Assembly: GCF_010093535.1 (NCBI RefSeq)
Contig: NW_022985197.1
Span: forward strand, 262,777 to 326,776
Origin: Lindgomyces ingoldianus
Lineage: Eukaryota > Ascomycota > Dothideomycetes > Pleosporales > Lindgomycetaceae
Reading direction: 5' to 3'
Length of the DNA: 64,000 bases
Shown: piece after piece, positions 45,903 to 58,438 of the stretch
Numbering within the stretch: position 1 is the stretch's first letter
Layout: each line of letters begins with the position of its first letter
Program-made: the position numbers and the translations under genes
The notes under the pieces: generated by a model
What the model was told of the DNA's origin: nothing
Seen by the model: the letters and a program-made list of their open reading frames with translations, nothing else
Database searches by the model: none

Positions 45903-48261
45903 CTATTTAACCATCCTCTTCGACCTCACAATGAACGGACTCGGCATATCAAACTCCGTCTCAGGATCCCAGATCGCAGGTTCATTCGCACTTCTAGCTC
46001 CTAGCTTCACCGGACTCTTTGTCTTCGACCTGGACCCGCGCTTCCCCTCATCCTCACTCATCGCTTGTACCGGGATCCCGCGCGCTTGCTGAAGTTCAAC
46101 GAGTGTGCGGCCCTGGATACCATTGTTGCGGATGGCTTGGATGCGGATCTGTTCGTTTCCTTTCTTGGATTTGAGACCACCCTCCGTAGTAATTTTCGTG
46201 GCTGCGGGTTTGCGGGTGGGGCTCCCGCTGTCTATGGCTATAGGTTTTGTTCTAGTGCGGCTGGGAGATGTCGCGACGATGGGGACGGTACTTTGTGGAC
46301 GCGTTTTCTGGCCTGGGGCAGAGAGGCTCGGGGCGCTGGCGAGACGTTGGTTTGGCTTTAAGATTGGCCGTTGGCCGGCTGCGAGGACTTTGAAGGGGTC
46401 TTCGTTTCCATTGCGAGCGCCTGAGGCGCTGCGCGCGCGAGTGGGTGATGGGAGGGCGGGGATGTCGTCGTCGTCGAAGTCGCCGTTCCAGTCATCTTCT
46501 ATAGGGGAAGGTGGGGCTTCTGCTTCCCATTTCTTTGCGCTGTCTTTGGCGGCGGCGGCGGCGAAGATGTTGCTGCGGTTTGCAGCGTGCCGACGGGGGG
46601 AGAGTGAGAGGGAGGCAATAGATGCGGGAGCGGGACTGGGATCTACCATTTGGATGTCCATGGGTGATGGGGGAGGCTGGGCAGCTACCGGGCCGGTGAA
46701 CATGGTTCGTGCTCGTGATAGAGGAGCGCGAGCTGACCTCTTCTTTGGCACGGGCTGTGTGGGTTCTTCGGAGTCTTCTATAGATAGCGAGGAAATATCG
46801 GTGCCGCTGGCGAAGTCGGATGCGGTGCCTAATGTGCTTGTCGAAGCGTTGATGGCCATTTCCAATGGTTCTGTTGGGAAGAGGACTTGTTGCTCCGCGG
46901 GCATGGTTGGTGTGTTTGAGCGAGGAGCCAGCTTCGGTGATGTGCTGAGGCGTGCAGGATGCTTTTCGAGAGCAGCATCGACCCGTTTCGTAACCTCAGC
47001 CTCGAACTTCTGTCGAAGCTTCTCCAGCTCCAGCGCAACCTGCCGGTCAATCTCTAACCGGGCCTTGAGTTCCCATTCGCGTCGCAGCTGGTTGTCTATC
47101 TCTTTGCGCATGTTGGCGATGTGTGCGTCCGCTCGCGCGACCTTCTCTTCTGCCTCTTTGATCATGCGGGCTGCAGCCTGCTTCTGCTCCTTTAATTCCT
47201 GACCAAGCCTCACCACCTCCTGCTCCTTGCGCATCAACTTGACGACGGGGAGGTTTAATAGATGTGCGGTATCTGGGCGGTTGTTGGGGTTTGTCTGAAG
47301 GCAGCTGGCAACCACCTTAGCGAGCTCAGGGGAGTAGCAAGCTGGGAGCGGGGAGTATCTTCCGAGCTTGATCTTCTGAATAAGCTCGAAGTGCGTCTTT
47401 GCGTTGAAAGGCGGCTGCTTTGCGCACATTTCATAGATAATGCAGCCCAGAGCCCAGATGTCGGAGTGGAGAGTGTATTGCTCGGCCTTGCAGATCTCAG
47501 GGGACATGTAGAAGGGGGTCCCGACGTAGGTTGAGGCGAAGTCGTGGGACTGGAGGATCTTGGAGAGGCCGAAGTCGCCGAGCTTTACGGAGTTGTCGTC
47601 ACCGAGAAAGACTATACAGGCCTGTTCAATTTATGTGGCAATCGACATGCGAGGTAAACTTACTGTTCTCGGGCTTCAAGTCGCGGTGCAGGATCATGGG
47701 CTTGCCATTCCCTCGCGGTTTCGCATTTGCACCGAGGCCCATAACATTGCGTCCGGCTGCAGGAGGATCTTCTCCATAATGGCAGCGGTACAATGCGCTG
47801 ACGATCTGGGAGAAGATACTCCAGACGAATTCCTCTTCGGCGAGCTGGTTCTTGCTCTTCAAGTCTCGGATGACTCGTCCTAGATCGCCATTTCCGCAGT
47901 ACTCCATATAAAGATGAAGATCCTGCGAAGCCTTGATGTGGTCGCGCTCAAAGTAGGCGACGATATTGGGGTGTCGAAGCTCCTTTAGGATGGATAACTC
48001 TGCCTGGAGTTGCTCGCGCTCCTTCTGCGACATCTTGGAGTAACTAATTTCCTTCCGGCAGAGAATCTGGCCACAATTAACACTGGATGGTGGAATAGAA
48101 GCACATGAACTCACATATCCATCAGACTTCCGTTTGACCTTGCGAATGACGCCAAAGGAGCCATGTCCTATAGATGCATCAGCATACGCAGCTAAATTTA
48201 TTGGGGGTTAATTGTGCGTACCAATCTTCTCGAGGACGTCGTATTTGTCGTCCTCAGGCAT
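45903..48261 (-). CDS. nimA: NIMA-related (NEK) serine/threonine kinase
   Basis: Mitotic kinase of the NIMA/KIN3 family, required in Aspergillus for entry into mitosis. Exons 48261-48222, 48167-48115, 48066-47664 and 47611-45903 give 734 residues. The start MPEDDKYDVLEKIG leads to the glycine loop GHGSFGVIRKVKRKSDG, catalytic lysine in CRKEISYSKM, HRDLKPEN, LGDFGLSK, GTPFYMSPE and SDIWALGCIIYEM. As usual in fungal NIMA there is an insertion of about 25 residues (YGEDPPAAGRNVMGLGANAK) before HRDLKPEN. A coiled coil follows the kinase (EQEVVRLGQELKEQKQAAAR to KLRQKFEAEV), then a long basic, S/T/P-rich tail with candidate degradation and CDK sites, ending DMPSPFIVRSKRMVK. It is divergent from the ankyrin/BTB gene. 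Confidence 0.93.
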
Positions 48262-48707
48262 GGCGGAAGATATATTTATGACATGCAACGAAAGTTGTAC
48301 TGGGGTATGAGGCTGCTGTGTTAGTGGTGTGAATGGGAGGCCGGCGTAGTTGATGTGGGATGCATGGATGTGTGTACTGTGCGTGTGTGTAGTCAGCCGT
48401 TGCCGTGTTTTGGTTCGCCAGCGTGCCATGGCAACCACCTGCGCACGAGCCACTGCCGACAACGCTCCGGGCTCGCTGTCACGTGCATCGGACTCGATCT
48501 TATCGCCGCTAACCCCCGCCGCTTTGCTAATTCGCTGCGACTTTTGTCCCACCTCTGCATTTTCACTTCACTTTCACCCACTTTTCTTTTACTTTGCTTT
48601 CACCCACTTCTCTTTCACCTCGCTTTCACTCCCCTTTCACCTTCGCTTTTACCTTCTCTTTCCCTTTCACTTCGCTTTCACTTCGCTCTTCTCCTGTACT
48701 TACTACT
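48262..48707. promoter_or_regulatory. Divergent promoter region, NIMA kinase / ankyrin-BTB
   Basis: A 446-bp spacer between divergent genes. Its right part (about 48555-48700) is a pyrimidine tract with at least seven CTTTCAC words in loose tandem, probably in the leader or core promoter of the ankyrin/BTB gene. Confidence 0.55.
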
Positions 48708-50768
48708 ATGGTCCTAAACAAACATCAGATTGAAGCGGCGCTTGTGACGGAAGCCCAGGCGATTTCCTCCGGGAAACTGAAAGAGGACAATCCCCTTGAT
48801 CTCAGCGACAATTTTCGCGTTTTCTGTGAAGCTTGTCGGAGGGGCGACTTGAAGGTGTGTCAGGAGCTTATTTCCGCAGGCGTCAATATAAATGCAAGGG
48901 ACAAATTCGACTATACTCCGCTGATTTTGGTGAGCAACCCTCGTTTTCATCCCTGAATTCTTCTGCTTAGGGCCTATGCGCGCCAATCTCCCTGGCAAGT
49001 CCCATTTTGACGCTGCTTGTCATCGTAATGGTAACCATTGTTTACCAAGGCCAGCCTTTGCGGACACTACGAAGTCATCCGTCTATTACTGGAACACGGT
49101 GCCCTATGCGAACGGGATACCTTTCAGGGTGAACGATGCCTATATAACGCTCTCAATGACCGAATACGTAATTTACTCCTCTCCTACGACTATGCAAAGT
49201 CAACGAACCCTCTGCAGCCCCTCGCCGCGCACCTAACATCGCTCCTCTCTCGGCCGAGTCCTAAGACCTCCGACATTACTCTTGTAACGTACGATCAGAG
49301 CTTCCATCTCCACAAGTTTGTATTGGCGGCGAGATCGCCGTACTTTGCGAAGAAGCTGGCAGCGGCGCCGGACACAACGTCATGGAAACTGTCGCAATTG
49401 GTTCCTGCTGAGTCCTTGGGTGTTGCATTACAATACTTATACCTCTCTGAAGTGTCGCTGAGATCTGCCACCTTCGGCCTGAGTGACGAGGATGAGCGGA
49501 TTGTGCTTGAAGGGCTCGATAAAATCAGTCGTCAATTAGAGATTGAACGGCTATTTGAAAGCGTCATGGAAGTTTCGGACCGACGCATGCTACGGCAGCG
49601 GCGAGCAGAGGAGCTAGATCGAGGTCGAAATCAGTTGGAGGCTTGGTTCAAAGGAAATATCGTCAAGAACCGGATCGTAGTAGACACAGACAAGGTGGGC
49701 AACGTACAATGGGACCGCGAGAACTCAATCTTCGCCGACATTCTATTGCGAGCCGATGAGGATGACCCGTACGAACCGTTTTCCGCCGATGTCTCGCCCG
49801 GTCCCTCCGAGTCTTCTACGCCGCCTCAGACTCATATTCGAAATGCCTTAGGCCCTCTCAATGGTATTCCCGTCGGCCCTATAAAATCGCGTTCACCATC
49901 GCGTCGCCGCCGCTCTCGAAAGTCGATTCTATACCCAGCCCATCGTGCGATGCTTCTCCGGTCCGAATATTTCCTCGCCATGTTCAGCTCGTCGTTTCGT
50001 GAGGCGCAAGAAACACAAACCCTTCAAATAGTTAAACTTGATTGCTCCCCAGCAGTTCTGGAGACAGTTCTAACATTTCTGTACACGGAGCGAGCAGACT
50101 TTGGCCTTGATATCGCAATCGACGTTTTATTTACCGCAGACCAACTCTTCATTGAGAAGCTGAAGCACCGCGCGGCCATCATCATCTCTGCTCTTGGAAA
50201 TGGCTCTACTTCTACTGTCGAATCAGACAATCCACGTGGAGAGACAGATGCCGAGGAGGCCGTTGATATCTACGAGGTCATTCGCGCTGGATGGGACACA
50301 CGAGTGCAGAGACTCGAGGAGTTTGGAGCACGATACATCGCATACCGGCTGGAGAACTACATTGACGAACCAGAATTTGCGGGCTTAGTGCAGGAGTCGG
50401 CAAAGAGGGTCAAAGGCAGACAAGAAACGGATACAGTCGAGCTGGTGGACGACATCCGATACTATCTAAGTGAGCGGTTTAGGCTCCGCTTTGAAGACAG
50501 CGGGCTAGATGAAATGATGGATGAAGCCACACAGGGGACAGGTGGAGTCGTTGTGAGCCCTATGGAGGAGCTAGAGATTCGCGATAAGGGTCCTGAGAAG
50601 CAGAAGGACGGTTTTGCCTTCGATATCGAAACCCAGCTCGCAGCAGGCGCCATACGAACGCTGAACGGCGAGATTGCGGGCGACGAATTCATGCAGGATG
50701 CAATCAACTACCAGACCCTTCTTGGGAAAATTGACCACCTCCTGGAAACCCTTAGTTTGGATGCTTGA
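48708..50768 (+). CDS. Ankyrin-repeat and double BTB/POZ protein (ABTB1-like)
   Basis: Likely substrate adaptor for a Cullin-3 ubiquitin ligase, by analogy with ABTB1/BPOZ. Exon 1 is 48708-48929, intron 48930-49049, exon 2 49050-50768, giving 646 residues. Ankyrin repeats lie at about residues 35-110 (FCEACRRGDLKVCQELISAG, NINARDKFDYTPLIL joined by splicing to ASLCGHYEVIRLLLEHGA). BTB 1 starts near residue 140 (SDITLVTYDQSFHLHKFVLA, ARSPYFAKKLAAA). A basic spacer (KSRSPSRRRRSRKS) precedes BTB 2 (YPAHRAMLLRSEYFLAMFSS, VLETVLTFLYTERADF). The C-terminal ~200 residues form a BACK-like helical region. The spacer could act as a nuclear localisation signal. Confidence 0.88.
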
Positions 50769-51251
50769 ACCAGCTTCAGGGGAGGTTGTTTTGGCATTTC
50801 TGCACTGGCGGTGTTGACAGGCAGCATCAAACAATAGACGGCGGAGGCAAGCGCCAATGACACAACATTTGGGCCGACTAACATACGAGTTCCATTAGAG
50901 ACGATGCGACAATCGCTGCGTCTAAGCATCAAAAATGGGTTGCATGCACTCACTGTAGTGTTTACAGACCACTCTCACAGCGTGTGGGAATGTTGATGTG
51001 CTTGCCCCGCAATGGTGATGTCATGTGAGATGTACCCCACCTGCGAGGGGTTGTGTCAAACCACAAAAGGTGCGGTGGAAATATGGTCTTACCAATGCTC
51101 CTGCAGTATGATAACGCGCCGTCTGTACGCCTTTACTCCTTCCCTACGACCTTCACTTTCTACTTTTAAACTCTCACATCTCCAACCCTCGTCTTCACCC
51201 TTCCGACGTCCACTAATTGCTCCTCGAAGCCATCTACGAAAGCTTGCGACC
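50769..51251. other. Intergenic region
   Basis: A 483-bp spacer. Its last 144 bp are open in frame with the dienelactone hydrolase and may be translated from ATG 51108. Confidence 0.5.
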
Positions 51252-52258
51252 ATGTCTATGGAATCTACCCAATCCGCAGCCTGTAAGAAGGCCTGGTCGT
51301 ACGATGCAAAACTGCGGCAGCATCGAGTACTAACCAATTGACCAGGCTGCAACCTTCCGGCAGTTGTCAGCAAGGGCTACGAACCAAAGGGCGATTACAT
51401 CACCGTCGATGGCATGAAGACGTGTATGCTTTCCATCCTAAGCTTCACACTGCCCCTCACCCGTCGCATCCACTAACCTCCACTAACGCAGACGCCACGG
51501 GTCCCAAGGACGCAAAACAGGGCATCCTGATCATCTACGATATTTTTGGCTTCTTCCCGCAGACGATCCAAGGCGCAGATATTCTTGCCTTCTCCGACAA
51601 GGAGCACCCGTATCAGGTCTTCATGCCCGACTTTTTCGAGGGTGAGGCTGCTGATATTAGCTGGTATCCGCCCGACAACGAGGAGAAGGGGAAGTTGTTG
51701 CGCCAATTCTTTCAGACCAAGGCTGCACCGCCAAAGACGCTACCGCGAGTGCCAAAGGTGGTGAAGGAGTTAAGTGAGAGCAAGGGCGTTGAGAAGTGGG
51801 CGGTTGTGGGGTTCTGCTGGGGTGGGAAGGTAAGACCCGATTCTGTTTGAGGATCCCCGTGTTAATTTTACTAACTCAATTAATTATAGATCGTCAATCT
51901 TTCCTCTATGGAAGGTACTCCCTTCAAAGCCGCCGCAGCCTGCCATCCAGCTATGGTTGCCGGTGACGATGCGCCCGGAATCACGATTCCGTACGCCATG
52001 CTTCCCAGCAAGGACGAGAGCAAGGAAGACGTCGAGAAGTGGCAGGCCGGAATCAAGGTCCCGCACATCGTTGAGTGGTTCCCGGATCAGCTTCACGGCT
52101 GGATGGCTGCTCGGTAGGTTTCCTTCTAATTCCCCTCTTTGGAGTAAATGAATGAAGCTGACGACGATACTAGCGCCGACCTCGAGGACTCCAGAGTCAA
52201 GGCTGAATACGAGCGCGGCTACAAGACCCTGCTCAACTTCTTCCACAAGCACATGTGA
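51252..52258 (+). CDS. Dienelactone hydrolase-family protein (AIM2-like)
   Basis: Alpha/beta hydrolase of the dienelactone hydrolase family; yeast Aim2 is a relative with unknown substrate. Exons 51252-51282, 51346-51423, 51492-51829, 51890-52113 and 52174-52258 give 251 residues. Recognisable parts are CCNLPAVVSKGYEPKGDY, ILIIYDIFGFFPQTIQGADI, VFMPDFFEGE, the nucleophile cysteine in VVGFCWGGK, AAACHPAMVAGDD and the histidine in DQLHGWMAAR. The end (YERGYKTLLNFFHKHM) is normal. An in-frame ATG at 51108 would add 48 residues that are rich in R, S and L and free of acidic residues (MITRRLYAFTPSLRPSLSTF...), resembling a mitochondrial presequence. Two start sites could give mitochondrial and cytosolic forms. 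All splice joins keep frame. Confidence 0.9.
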
Positions 52259-54076
52259 GTGCTCTATTTACAACAGCATCGCATCGCACCGCATCACATA
52301 TTGAACATCAAGGTGGGGGTGGCTCTGGGGAAGATCAATGTTATGGAGTCGAAAGAATGGTGCTGAATGACTCAATCATGCAGGGACTCTGGCTCTAAGC
52401 TTTGATGGACGAGCACGAAGGGGGTAGTGGAGGCTTCTCTGGGGAATATAGGGTGAATTATATTAAATGAAAAAAATTCTTGCAAGGGCTTTTTGGGGGG
52501 TTGGTGCCATGTTTCGCTACCCTCCTGGACTTACGGGTGGAAATTTTGAACTGTTTCAAGGTTCCTTCCCACTTTCTCTTAGCATGCAAGCTCCCTAAGC
52601 TTAGTCAACCCCTTCGTCCTCAATAAAACCCCTCTCCATTTTCCCCTCAATAGATTCCTCACATACTGCAACCCTGGGCTCAGAAAAGCTATTGAGAGCC
52701 AATTTATGTCTACTTTGAACTGCACTTGGGAACAAAAAATCCGACTATCCACCAATGATGTGTCTTCTCTGCAAAAAAAAAACCTTGATGGGACCACTCG
52801 ACTCGAGGTCGATGTCTTCTCATACGGAATACAAAAATCACCTCGCTTTGCTCGTTATTGTGTATTCTCGCACTACAGGTCCTGCCCTTGAAAAACTCGC
52901 CGGAATCAATTCCCATATCCTGCAGGTCTTCCCAGACTAAAATGAGTACCAATCTGATTATTATATCAGCTTCGCAGCAAAATGAAAAGTAAAAAGTCTA
53001 TAGCACCAATTTCAGATCATGGCCTGCCTCTTAAGGATATGGAAAAGGGGTTGTCTTCTCGTAGTTTATTCACGCACTGCATTCCTGGCACGATAAGCAG
53101 AATAGTAAACCCAAAATTCTACTTTGGGCTGGGTTTGCGGACTTGAGAAAAAATATGCTAAAACACAGTTCTATGGGTCTTCTTCTCTGAAAGAAACACC
53201 ACTACCCCCGCTGATAGCCATGTGTTCTCTCCTGCGGACCATTAAAAATAGAGATCGAAACCTCTAATGTCCCGCTGCAGCACTAAAACGGTAATCCCAG
53301 GGTCGTATGAGTACGTCGGATTCGGACTTCCAGCGAAAGAAAATCATGATGCTTTCAGTATGACGTTCGAGCGATTGAGGCTAGTATCAACGTTAAACAT
53401 GGGTTTTGGGGTACTACAATCTTTCAGCCCAATTTTGATGAACGGAGCACCAGCGCGACAAAGGCAGGCTACATCAGGCTATTAACATGAGCTCGCGGAT
53501 TCTCGAGTCCGGAACCTGAGACGAGAAGAAATTTGACCACATACTATGGCACCGAACCATTGAAAGAATTCCATGGGCTGGTCCATGTTTCCAGTGGGGA
53601 TGGCGTTGCAAAACTACCAGTGCGAATGCTAATGCTGCCATTGCGATCGACAAGGAATGTCCGAGGACTCTAGTAAGCCATTCTTAATTTTACGTGAACC
53701 TTCTCATTTTATTCACGTCGAAGACCACAAGTTTTTCTTCAAAGAATTCATATCCTCTGCTCGGGAGGGGCCCTGAATCACTCATATTCCAACCCTTAGA
53801 TGGTCTTGGAAATTGCACTTCGGAGGGCTCTGATGCAGTTGGGTTTACTAGAGTCTAGAGTAGAAAACGACGTTCCTTCCCGTTGTTGGTTTGGAAGCCT
53901 GCGATATCGATGCTGCGGAGCTTTTTATTTATCACTGTTCAAATTATTTGAGTACTTCAAGGTGCTTTTTTAAGTTGCTTTTATTGCTTAGGCTTTGACT
54001 TTTTTAGTCTCTCCTACTATTAATTTTTTTAATATTCGTGCTTGTTTGCTCATACTAGAATCTTAAGACTCTAAAT
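52259..54076. other. Gene-poor region, left part
   Basis: About 1.8 kb without a recognisable gene. Open frames are short. Composition is more AT-rich than the gene blocks, especially at 53900-54060. No tandem repeat or RNA gene seen. Confidence 0.55.
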
Positions 54077-54607
54077 ATGTGTAATGTACTTTCTCCATGG
54101 GAATCCACTCTGGACGGTGCCGCCGACACGAGCTGCAATAACCATATCATCACTAGTGTGCCTCTTAATCCTCTGAATATACCATTATGGGCTCAGGATG
54201 CCAAATACAAGCTTCTGCGTCTCGCGGCTGAAGTGACAGCTGCCATACTCAGCGATAGTACTAATTTAGTGTCCTAGGAGGCTGCGTTCAAAGCTGCTGA
54301 GTCCCTTCTAGAGGCTGGGCAAGTCGTATGCGATGATCTTGTCGGGAACATAGCTAAGACCTTAGGCCTTAAGCTAGAGGAGATGGATCCGACAAGGAAT
54401 ATCTCAAGGTACGCCCTCAACTAGTTCACGGCGATCGATGTGAGGAATCTAATTACCAGGGAGTTCGAGTGTTCAATATAGGTCCTCGAATTGCTTGCGA
54501 GTAGAACCATCCGGACGCTGGTGAAGGCTGTGCGTGTGAAGAGTAGGGTGTTGATTTGGGCACCTAAAACAAGCAATATAAGACCATCATTTGTATCCAT
54601 CATCTAG
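54077..54607 (+). pseudogene. Quasi-ORF interrupted only by TAG codons
   Basis: One frame of 176 codons from ATG 54077 to TAG 54605-54607 reads as helical, protein-like sequence but has three internal TAG codons (54275-54277, 54422-54424, 54479-54481). Stretches between them are WAQDAKYKLLRLAAEVTAAI, EAAFKAAESLLEAGQVVCDD, FTAIDVRNLITREFECSI and VLELLASRTIRTLVKAVRVK. I do not recognise the family. The pattern fits CAG-to-TAG or TGG-to-TAG mutation of a former gene, as under RIP. Introns are unlikely because sequence on both sides of each stop continues in the same frame. Confidence 0.5.
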
Positions 54608-57600
54608 CCTAGTTGTCGTATCTGGGCTGTCCACTGGTCCTTTTAAATTTCAGTAAATGATATGATGAAGAACCCACGAACGTTCACCGTGGCTTGGAGC
54701 ATCTTCCCTGACCCCAAAAGTCTGTGGTCCTTTCTTAAAATCGCCGTCCACCTAAATTGATGTCTTACGAACCGCATCCCCGCCACGTCTCGTCGCTTTT
54801 AGGGCTACGGCCAGGACGACGCCAAGCAATTCCTGTTCTCCCCTGAATTAACTGCTTCAACTCGACCTAGCCGTCCGATATTTTTTCTTTGATTCGCCGC
54901 CTACCTCCCCGTCACTTCACCAGCAGATAGCTCAGTATAGCATGAACAGTGATGGAAATGCAGAAAACCATCAACCATTTACCAACTTGCTATAAATATA
55001 TTTGCCAGTGTTTAGAAGGGTGATTCCTTAAGCACTCTGCATAGCCATGATTCTCTTGTGAAATGCTGCCTGGAAGAGAAATAGTTTATACATCGCCAGG
55101 TCGGATTTCTCGATTCCTCCACGAAAACATATATAAAGGTCCAAAGCCTGCTAACGCGCTTGCGAGAGAAGAAGCGCAACAGGGGAGACTCCATCCTCGG
55201 CGTAGTTCATATTATGAAAGGGCTGTCAGCCATCATATCCATGAGGCTCGACGGGACTATGTCCTGCATTTGTACGCACCCGGTCTTCATATGTCCCACG
55301 GGCAAGTAACTAAGACCAAAGCAGATTCAAAACTACAGTACATAGGCGAAAGCTCCCGTAATAAAAATTATAGTCGTCGGCCCTTGGACGAGGTATTCGC
55401 GTTTCACCTGGCGCTACGGAGTCTAGTTCGATACTGCAGCCAAATAGTGTCTATCGTAGTGAGGCTCTAAGGCCCATAAAAGACTCTTTTATAAGCATCA
55501 TAAATAGTAAGATGCTAAGCGGTAGTGCTGTAGGGAAGGAACTCTGTTACGCTATCTATAGAAGGAGGCTCTTTCCAAACTAAGCGCAGAGGCAATAATG
55601 CGAGCGTAATTTTCTCAATAAGAGATTTTTTAAAGGTTATAAGTAGTTATAGTTATAAGCGGGAGGGCTCTATAATGGCCGCCCAATCAACGTTGGGCCT
55701 GGCGTCCCACAATACTCTATAAATTACATAGCTCCTCGTGTTGCAAGTGGCAAAAGGTCAGTCTTCTACCGAGCACAGCAGAAGAAAACATACAGGCGAA
55801 TAAAAATGCACGCGCGACACCCCGGACCCTCGGAGCACAATACATCACTTCCTTCATAAATCACCTCCCTTTCAAGAGTACAATAGTATCTAGCTTATAC
55901 AGAATATAGTAAATGCTAAAGTGTGCACAGAGTCCGAGTTGCCTAAAGTTAAAGTATCTATTAGTTTCCTTAGCACGGCGGAGTTCTCGCTACCTGCACG
56001 TTAATTAATAGGTTGGGTTCACCCTTGCTCGCTGGGTCATCTTTGCCACCAAAATATGGATATATTGGTCCCCATGCTGCCGCGGTCGAAGTCTTGCCAA
56101 CCCAACTAATATTAGCCCATTTTTTAAAGGATAAAAATTCTCTCCACTCCCTAGAGAGATGCTCTTGGCAAAGATGGAAAACTACATCAAAAACTGTGCG
56201 GGGAAGAACACCATGTCATCACTAGAATATAACTAGAACCAAAACCCGTTAGCATAGATCTCATGCTTTCCTAGGACTAACAACAAATTTGTCATATAGT
56301 TGGAATGTGGTTGGCTCCTCCGGATCCTCTAGTCTTATTCCTAACAAACCTACACCAATGTCCAAGGGACACTCAAGCAAATGCATGGCCATACAATATC
56401 TCCTTTTCTTTTTCCCAATGTGAACGTTCAACAATAAAAGTCCGCTAGGGTTTTGATATGCATCACCTCAAACCAATGACTTAGATAAGCCAATGCTTTC
56501 GCGCTAGCATGCTGCCCATCGAAGATGGGACAGTGCAGCAACTGTCAGAAAATATTTGCATGTGTCATTAACTCATTGGCAAGAGTCATCAGTTCTATAT
56601 TGTGAAAAGAATCTCGCGGAGACCTACTTAGTGGATCAAGATCCTTAGAGCATATGTCATGGAAATTATATGTCCCTGGGTTGGGGGATACAAAAGAACA
56701 CGAGCGGGGCAATGTCTCGACTCGACCCCCCAAGCACGGGAGTAGTTGCTATTTGATGCTACGAAAGGTGCGTAGTGCCGCAGTTTTGCTTTGAGCTGCA
56801 CGGCGAGAATACCTTGTCAGAAGTTGAGTATTTTCTGTTTAGGAATCCGGAACTCTTAAGAATAGTCGACCCTCGTACACTAGATCTAACTGTCTGTGCG
56901 GCTCGGAAATTGGAACGAACATCATCTATGGAGACTTTGAGATTCGCGACACCATTTGCAAGCCCGCATATTCTCCATTTCCAGAAAACCCAGAATCTGG
57001 AAAGTATGGATTGCTTCGAAATTGGTGAAAAATACGATCAAGAATATTATATGTTTCTCCCCCAGCGATGAATCACACAAAGTCCAAACGATTTCACAAC
57101 AGTTGTATGTTCTTTTGGGGTACCCAAATTTGGATACATGATTTCAAGTCTATGTTCTTGGTTTCCAAAGGATTTCAAATCTGAAACTCAAGGGTCACTT
57201 CGGGACCGACGACAAATCTCAGGACGTCGAAAGAATTTCGCCATTGGTTCATGCTCTTTTACAGTATCAAATTCCCTTCCAAAGCTCCAACATAGCTGCT
57301 TTTAGACTGGAGTGGCAGAGAAACAATCTGTTACGGCTGCGATATTTCTACCGTTGCTACATATCAAACCAAGCGCATATATAAATATGGACTCAAGGAC
57401 TAGAATCCGCTACACCCCTCAATTATGGGATTGACGCAGCTTTCCACCAGATGAGAGGAAGAGCGAAGAAATGACATCTAGGATGTATATGCGTCTAAAC
57501 CCATGGAACAGTTTCTAAAAACTGTAGTATTAAAACCTCCTCCTAGGCGTCGTTATAATGGGGAAGCTGTGGCAGTGTGGTGAGCGGAGGGCGAGGGTTA

Positions 57601-58438
57601 TGAAGTGAAGAACAGGGAGTCTGGGAACCTCAGGTCTGAACCGGGTAGCCTGGGCACTCAAGACACATAACCAAAAGAAGTTTAAATTCCGAATATCTCC
57701 TCTTCAAACAGATTAGTGCGAGATTGAACATGTGAAAGGATATATAAGACTGGGGGTGGCGGAAAAACATACCGAATCCGAATCCATCCCCCTACATCAC
57801 GCCTAGCCTTCACAGTCACCCGGTTCCCTTCACATATCACGCAATCTTATAAATTGACCTCACTACTTCTTCACCTCCTTTCTCTTCCCTCCCAAAGTCT
57901 TCACAATCCCTAAAAACGAACAAAAATTGTCATGAAGACTACCTATGAAGAAACCAAAAAAAAGTGATGCTTCCGATGTCTATCTTAAACCTTGGATCCT
58001 CTTTATTCATGTCCAAAAACCAAAATCAGTTTTCAACATGTTCGATGAGGGGCGATTTACACCACAGAAGAAAGGGCAATCTGGAACTAGGACAAACCCT
58101 TGCAGCGAAAAGACACGTGCTTCATGTTCGAATAAGGGGAGATTATGGTGGTGCTAAAATTCATGAGTGACACTGAGGGGTGGCGATCAAAGCCTTGGAT
58201 GTGTAACCGGGAGAGCGATTCGGCTTGGAATTATCGAGAATATCCTAGATTTGAAAGCGCAAGAGATCACCGATAAGGCAAACGATATCGGAACTTTGTA
58301 CTAAATTCAATAAGGCACGTGATAGGGCGATATATATTACACTCGCCTCTTCCTCTTCCGTTCCTTCTCTTCCGTTCCTTCCCTAGCCCAATCCCTCTAC
58401 AATTCCGTATTAACTGACCCGCCCAACTGGACGTCAAG
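54608..58438. other. Gene-poor region, right part
   Basis: About 3.8 kb with no gene I can support. Open frames at 55063-55470 (135 codons) and 56775-57071 (98 codons) show no recognisable motifs. Segment 55490-55740 (ataatggccgcccaatcaac region) has a different feel from its flanks and may be a transposon remnant, but I find no terminal repeats. The last ~120 bp lead into the IFI6/27-like gene, with a TATA-like gatatatatta at 58330-58340. Confidence 0.5.

Noticed and set aside
46105..47202. 365-codon plus-strand open frame
   Set aside because: Fully antisense to the NIMA kinase C-terminal region; composition is a mirror of the real gene.
54920..54945. tRNA A-box-like gatagctcagtatag
   Set aside because: No B-box (GGTTCGANTCC) or acceptor pairing downstream.
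55063..55470. 135-codon open frame in the gene-poor region
   Set aside because: No signal peptide, motif or family resemblance; a frame of this length can occur by chance here.
56775..57071. 98-codon open frame
   Set aside because: No recognisable features and no intron structure supporting a larger gene.
57565..57660. tRNA-like tggcagtgtggtgagcg with ggtctgaaccggg
   Set aside because: The B-box does not match and no cloverleaf pairing could be built.
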